NCBI GenBank assembly: GCA_030770425.1
Contig: JASJFT010000123.1
Location: 1 to 64,000, forward strand
Reading direction: 5' to 3'
Length of the DNA: 64,000 nucleotides
Source of the DNA: Darksidea phi
Lineage: Eukaryota; Ascomycota; Dothideomycetes; Pleosporales; Lentitheciaceae
A program made the translations under genes and the position numbers. Shown one piece after another: positions 59,244 to 64,000 of the stretch. Numbering within the stretch: the stretch's first letter is position 1; each line of letters starts with the position of its first letter. The notes under the pieces are model-generated. The model was not told the origin of the DNA, made no database searches, and worked only from the letters and a program-made list of their open reading frames with translations.

Positions 59244-60108
59244 ATGGCACCCTCTAATCAGCGGCCCAGGCCGTGCTACTTCCTAGCGCCGACCCTAACC
59301 TGCCTGCCCGAAGGCTACACCTGCCTCGGCAGCATCATAGCCTCCCCTTCTCTAGCCGACGAGCCTATCGGTACTAAGCCACCGCCGGCACCCGACGCCG
59401 GCTCCATCACGACCTACGCGGAATGTGACTAGAGCCGCAATGTCACAACGGCATTCAACAGTGGCCGTGTCGGCATCTAGGCCTCCTTCCTGCAACTCAT
59501 CATCGGCGCGGGCGGCGATGCCGAGGTCTTTTGGGCAAACGAGGCGTGATAGACATACAAAGCAAAGGCCATGAAATGGAGAGAGTTTCGCCCCAGCCTG
59601 GAGTACATTAGGGCGGCAGTGGCCGACGAGGAGGTCGGCGAGTTCATCCGCGCAAACGAGTTCCGCGAGAAGGTCTTCATGGTCACTGGTGCCATACTGG
59701 CGTCTGGCGCGTCCGGAGTGATTGATTACATGCGTGAGTGGGGGCTATACACGCATGTTGCCGTTGATGACACCGCGCTGAGTGGCGGCAAGGCTCCTGT
59801 TGCGGCCGGTCCCGAGGGCGAGTTCAAATGGGTGAATAAGGAGAAGACGTCGTTTGGAGACGCTGACGACTTTGTTTTTGCGTTTAGGCTGAGAGATTAA
59901 GGTCAAGAAGAAAGGCGAGATTGCTCATAAGGCGAAGTTGGATGGTGCACTCTTCGGGCTCGAGGACGAGGAAGAGGAGCTGAGAAAGAGGGTCGAGGAG
60001 GAAAAGAATATTGGCGTTGTGGTTGAAGGAGTGAAAGATGAAGACGCCACTGGTCTAGATTTTAGGCTGGAAAATTTGAATGCTGTGGATGAGGATGTGC
60101 AAGAATGA
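59244..60108 (+). pseudogene. Decayed small protein gene beside the NACHT gene
   Basis: One continuous frame from ATG 59244 keeps protein-like sequence across several stops. It begins PCYFLAPTLTCLPEGYTCLG and SIIASPSL. TAG at 59430-59432 and TAG at 59478-59480 each sit where Trp is expected (DWS; GIWASFLQ), and adjacent TGA and TAG lie at 59547-59552. MKWREFRPSLEYIRAAVADE and a FMVTGAILASGAS block follow, then DDFVFAFRLR, a TAA at 59898-59900 and a one-base frame change. The tail is EIKVKKKGEIAHKAKLDGAL to a stop at 60108. From memory, small fungal proteins with YFLAP...LG.II..P starts, a MxTG...SGA core and a FAYxLRxI end recur near NLR genes; their function is not established. Trp TGG to TAG changes fit G:C to A:T mutation. 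Confidence 0.7.
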
Positions 60109-60540
60109 CCAGCAATCCCTCCTTAATTGATAGAATCTGGGAATTAAAGTTGATGCCAAATATTTTCTATGAAATAAGATGCAGTTGACATAATCATGTG
60201 CATTCTAAGCCTAATAATGGTTGCTATATTATAGTACGGCAAGCTAGAGCTTATATAATCCATCTTATCTATTGCTCCTATTTCCTTCAAGCATATAGGG
60301 ACTAAGATGTTTTCGTAATTATTATCTATATTCTTAGAGCTATCTTAGATACCCCTTTCGAGCGTACGTAGAGTATTACTTACGTATGGAAGGTGCTAAG
60401 GAAAGGTTCGATGCGCCCCGTAGGTGTATTATGGAGGCTTTTAGTGGGCTAGGTACCGTAGAGCTTATTTGAATTGAAGATGGGCAAGTATATAATTCTT
60501 TTACTATCTAAGCTCTTTCCCTAAGATAGTGTCAAGTTGC
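60109..60540. other. AT-rich spacer
   Basis: AT-rich, TA-dinucleotide-rich, non-coding stretch between two decayed genes, consistent with but not proof of RIP-type mutation. Confidence 0.45.
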
Positions 60541-62719
60541 TTAGAAATGGTAGCGATGCTCTTGTCCAGCGGTATCGACACTCTCGAAGAAAATGGGAAT
60601 CACATGCGTGACCCAAAGGAGGATGCCGTGCGACTTCTGGACTAAAGCATCCTCGAGGGTTCGGAGCTGCCCAGTTGCTTCAAGATTACTCTTGTTCGGT
60701 AAAGGACGGACTGAGATTTGGGATTGAACGTAGGCGGCGATATCTGCATTATTTCCGTGTTCTGTAATGATTTGATGCCTTTGTTCCACAGGGAGACGCG
60801 GGTAATACCTGCAGGAAACGCAAAAGTGTGCCGCTCCCGGAGTTTTCTCGCGCAGTCTCTTTTCCAGATGATACAAATGCTCGAATAACTTCTTCTCTTC
60901 GACCATATACTATCTCGTCTATGCCATCAACGAAGATCTTGGTCGTTCATCCTTGGCTTACGAGTAACTCCAGTTCTTGATTGAGGGTTAATCGGAGCCT
61001 TTTCTGCTAATCCTCATGCCACTCGGCTTGCTTCCGGGCTTTTCGTCTGACTTTGACACGATTCTTATATTTCGCCTCAAAATCGCTGGTGTGCGGCTGG
61101 AACTTGCTCAAGGAACTGGTATAGCAGCGCCCTGTAGAGTCCTATAGTAGATTTCAGCCGCTTCTCAGATGCAAATGCGTCGAAGAAAAAGGCTAAGACC
61201 ACTGAGTTACTGTCGCCTTTACTCTCCGATCTTGACTTATCTAAAATTGTTTTCATCAGGGTCGATTTCCCGGCACCAGGTTTGCCTTTGACCCACAGGA
61301 GGCCAAGAGGAGTCTGTAGCCACTGGAGATATACTGGGTGCTTGAAGATCCAGTCACATGTCTGGGATTCATCTATTCGCATCAACTTGACGAACTTGAT
61401 GTCCATTTCATTGAAATACAAGGACCGAAGACCTTATTCGGGAACTATTAGAGAATGTTACTATAGGACTGCGGTCAATGGTCCCCACCAGTTTCGGAAG
61501 GAGTAGCTGTCAGCGCAGCCTTCAAGCCAATGAAGTATGATGGTAATTACCTTCGATGCGTTTCTGGTGGAGATTGATAGCCGTGTCTCCCCATTCCTGG
61601 ACGACCCCACAGACGAGACCGTAGTGGATACCTTTGATCCCGAATCTCGATATGCTTGTGTGACTGCACTTTTGCATGTAGATCACCCTTTCATCCGGGA
61701 CATGCATAACGGCGCTAGCGGCGTCTACAATCTTCGCCCAGTCAACGGAAGTCTCAACAAAATCATCATTTCGCTGCTACAAACCATTGTTTTCGTAGGA
61801 GAGGTGATATCTTGCTCCACGAAAGAAGCAATTCGGTCGTCGCGAGGGAGATCTGCAAAGTCATTGGATATTTTTTGGAGAATCGGTACATTCCTTTCCA
61901 AGTGGTCTAATAGGTCAGTACGTGCTTTCCCGAGGATTCGAGAGGATCCCCATGTGGCCAAATTGACAATATTTGCAGCTACCTTTGACCATTTGACCTT
62001 GTCGCTACCTCTGTGTGGCGTAGCAAGAAAGACAATCCCAAGGCAGGGATTCTTGATGTCCCCGTACAAATTCTCCCTGAGGATCGCAGTTGCCAATGCC
62101 TGGTTAACAATTAGAGCCTGTTTCCATTCTTGTAGTGACATTGGCTTGCCTTCTTCACGATAAGCCCCCCATACTGTGACAGACAAAGATCAGTGACCGA
62201 GGTGTGGCCTGTTTTCCCTTAGTTGGTTGCAATTAGGGGGGGAAAGGATCATAAGAGGAGTATACACATCATTTCTCCGGAGCTGCTTTACAAACTCTAG
62301 CAGGGTTTGGGCGAACTCGTCGGTGCTCAAGGTAGAAAGACCGCCGCATCGTATCCATACGAGTAGATTCGTGCACCGGGAACATCGGCTGAAAGAAAGA
62401 CTTTGAGCCAGAGGGTGCCATTTTCATGCGTCCAAGTGTAGTACGCATCGCTGGTTATGCCGTGAACGGCGATGATATCAATTGGGAAGCGTTTGGAGGC
62501 TGGCGTGTCCGTCGGGATTCCAGAATCGTAGGCTTCGTCAGAAAGTCGGAAGAAGCACCACTTTTCCTCACGCTCTTGGATCTTGGGAACTACCGAAGCC
62601 TGGTCAACGGTTCTCTGTTCGTTCGAAGTTGTGGTGCCGTTTGGCTCGTTGGGTTGATTTCCAGATTTATCTTTCCCCTTCCCAAAGCAACGCTTGAGTG
62701 AAGACCACTTCTGACCCAT
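60541..62719 (-). pseudogene. Decayed SesB-type hydrolase-NACHT (NLR-like) gene
   Basis: A STAND/NLR-like protein in pieces. Exon 62719-62327 ends with FPIDIIAVHGITSDAYYTWT and GARIYSYGYDAAVF, the start of the SesB-like alpha/beta hydrolase domain. STDEFAQTLLEFVKQLRRND follows in another frame. An intron-like gap (gtgtat...acag) leads to SLIFVCHSMGG, which contains the nucleophile-elbow Ser. ALIVNQ ... GIVFLATPHRGSD lies in frame 62186-61725 and MHVPDERVIYMQKCSHTSIS in yet another. The NACHT P-loop GKPGAGKSTLMK (frame 61421-61077) is intact. The later NACHT piece KIFVDGIDEI carries TAG (61009-61007) and TGA (60949-60947) upstream, and FCVSCRYYPRLPVEQRHQII closes it. No repeat domain is visible. 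At least four frame changes and two stops make it non-functional unless sequencing errors are numerous. Confidence 0.8.
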
Positions 62720-63036
62720 CTGGACGGTTGGCGAAGATTAAAGGACGTAAAGGCGGCGCGCATGGGGGCACGGCTGAATTTATCAAGGCGCTCGACTCTC
62801 GGACTCAGCCTGACACGTGCTGGTCCTGGGTGGCCAATCGATAACAGGCATGGCCAGGCTCTTGATTAGGCGAAAGCCGTACATGCTCTTGTCTTACCCG
62901 AAACGTTATGAGCGTATTTTCAAATACCGGCTGTTTCTGGAAATCTATTAGGGATCGTAGGTTACGGAATAGGTCGCTGGAAAAGTGCGCTAAGCAGTGC
63001 TCTTTGCTTCGCTCTCAGGCCGAGAATGTCGGACCC
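62720..63036. other. Spacer between NACHT pseudogene and HET gene
   Basis: No gene seen. Both neighbours are on the minus strand. Confidence 0.4.
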
Positions 63037-64000
63037 TTAATGAAGAATATACTCGCTTAACTCTCTTTGTCCAGGCTTCAACTCATCCCACGCTCGCCCT
63101 TCCATATAACCGTGTATGTAGACATCTCCCACGAACCGATACTCCCCTCGGCCCTCACGGCGAAGAATGACTGGAGTACTGCAGCCCAATGGTACGACGA
63201 CTATGTCGTCAGCAGCCATGAAGCCTGTGCCCATGCCTATGTGACGGTTGATGGTTAGACAAAAACAGCACCCGAACATTCGGCTGGCAAAATGGTGCTG
63301 GAGAAATTGTCGCCTTTCCTCGTGCTTAATACCTTCATTCTTGTCCAAGAAGCTGCGCATGACGCGGTCTAGCGGCAATCGTGGCAACCGCTCGTGAATG
63401 AGGGATGCAAAAACATGGTAACAGGCCGCCAACCACCTGTGCGGCTCACTCCAACCTGAAGGGACCTGGTTTAGACATAAAGTCCTGCAAAATGCCTCTT
63501 GTAGCTCTTGTAGTGGCTCCTTGCTATCTTGACATTCGTTGTCAACCCTTCCCAGAAGCAACGCCCGCCAATGGAGAAAAGCCATAAGATAATCAGCCAA
63601 GGTACAGAGCGTGCCCACGCTGATGCCGTGCTCACTAACAGTATCAAGGAAGATGGCGGAGATTTTGAGCTTTCGCTGCCTATCCAACGTCTCAAACTCA
63701 GCACTACTTGTTGCGGCTGCGGAAAACTGAAACGATCGTCCCATGGCGGTTATGGTGGTGATATAGTCCCAATTAGGCACCCATGTGGGCAAGTTGGTGG
63801 AACTAGTATGGATGGGAAAGTGTATAGACTCGCAGATGACTTCCAAGCGTTCAGTCGTATTAAGGATATAATCCGCAACACTGATGTAAACATCTTTTAC
63901 AGAGAGATTATAGTCAACAAGAAATTCTTTACGTATGTACTCTGGAAGTATGCCGAGGATTCCAAATAGTTTATCCCGAGGATCCGCAGTCAGCTTGTCT
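63037..64000 (-). CDS. HET-domain protein, C-terminal part (runs off window)
   Basis: Heterokaryon-incompatibility-type protein, 5' end beyond the window. The last ~320 codons are open without a break. At the window edge is ADPRDKLFGILGILP, the conserved end of the HET domain, followed by VDYNLSVKDVYISVADYIL. The variable C-terminus contains LPTWVPNWDY. The last block is IGMGTGFMAADDIVVVPLGC, then PVILRREGRGEYRFVGDVYI and HGYMEGRAWDE. This block (G.G......GD.v.vl.G...P.vLR......y.lvGe.YvhG.M.Ge) closes most fungal HET proteins. HET proteins trigger death of fused non-self cells; which partner this one senses is unknown. It lies about 320 nt from a NACHT pseudogene. Confidence 0.85.
   Translation of the reverse strand, partial: DKLTADPRDKLFGILGILPEYIRKEFLVDYNLSVKDVYISVADYILNTTERLEVICESIHFPIHTSSTNLPTWVPNWDYITTITAMGRSFQFSAAATSSAEFETLDRQRKLKISAIFLDTVSEHGISVGTLCTLADYLMAFLHWRALLLGRVDNECQDSKEPLQELQEAFCRTLCLNQVPSGWSEPHRWLAACYHVFASLIHERLPRLPLDRVMRSFLDKNEGIKHEERRQFLQHHFASRMFGCCFCLTINRHIGMGTGFMAADDIVVVPLGCSTPVILRREGRGEYRFVGDVYIHGYMEGRAWDELKPGQRELSEYILH

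Noticed and set aside
62078..62190. A 32-nt GC-AG intron in the NACHT gene hydrolase domain
   Set aside because: It would restore VKK-ALIVNQ locally, but it is shorter than plausible introns and the frame is still shifted just upstream.
1..64000. tRNA, rRNA, CRISPR or telomere arrays
   Set aside because: No cloverleaf with a convincing T-arm, no rRNA stretch, no direct-repeat/spacer array and no TTAGGG array were seen by eye. A tRNAscan run would be decisive for tRNAs.

Overview
This is eukaryotic DNA from a filamentous ascomycete (Pezizomycotina). Genes are split by introns of about 46-63 nt with GT(A/G)-AG ends and CTAAC-type branch sites. The gene set includes lineage-typical families: HET, NACHT, AA9, vanillyl-alcohol oxidase, 2EXR and a ULD-CorA fusion. 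A dothideomycete is my best guess, but the window alone does not prove it. All splice sites below were read by eye from reading-frame continuity and splice consensus, without transcript data.

Left third (1-19 kb): ATG22 (vacuolar amino-acid effluxer); a Pho85-type cyclin with more than 5 kb of GC-rich, low-complexity, apparently non-coding DNA upstream; mitochondrial ribosomal protein uL15m; then a tail-to-tail pair of a vanillyl-alcohol oxidase and a zinc alcohol dehydrogenase, both plausibly acting on aromatic alcohols.

Middle (19-48 kb): a decayed 2EXR-like gene and a truncated, mutated P450 lie beside a head-to-head ELP2/URM1 pair. These two genes belong to the two branches (Elongator and Urm1 thiolation) that build the same modified wobble uridine in tRNA. 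Next come TDP1 with two ubiquitin-interacting motifs, an F-box-like protein, a 1,644-residue ubiquitin-like/CorA membrane protein, a secreted GH127-type glycosidase, a CCCH/RBR RNA-linked ubiquitin ligase interrupted by an in-frame TAG inside RING2, a 2EXR/DUF7730-type protein and a GTPBP1-like translational GTPase.

Right third (48-64 kb): indoleamine 2,3-dioxygenase (BNA2), an Rnl2-like RNA ligase, the spliceosomal protein MFAP1, and a convergent AA9 LPMO / CE1 esterase pair for plant cell-wall breakdown. The LPMO has an in-frame TAG 14 codons before its expected end. The last 5 kb is a non-self-recognition neighbourhood: a decayed small protein gene, a decayed SesB-type hydrolase-NACHT gene, and an apparently intact HET-domain gene that runs off the window edge.

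The most informative features are this partly eroded NLR/HET locus, the ELP2-URM1 divergent pair, and several nonsense codons that C:G to T:A changes could explain.
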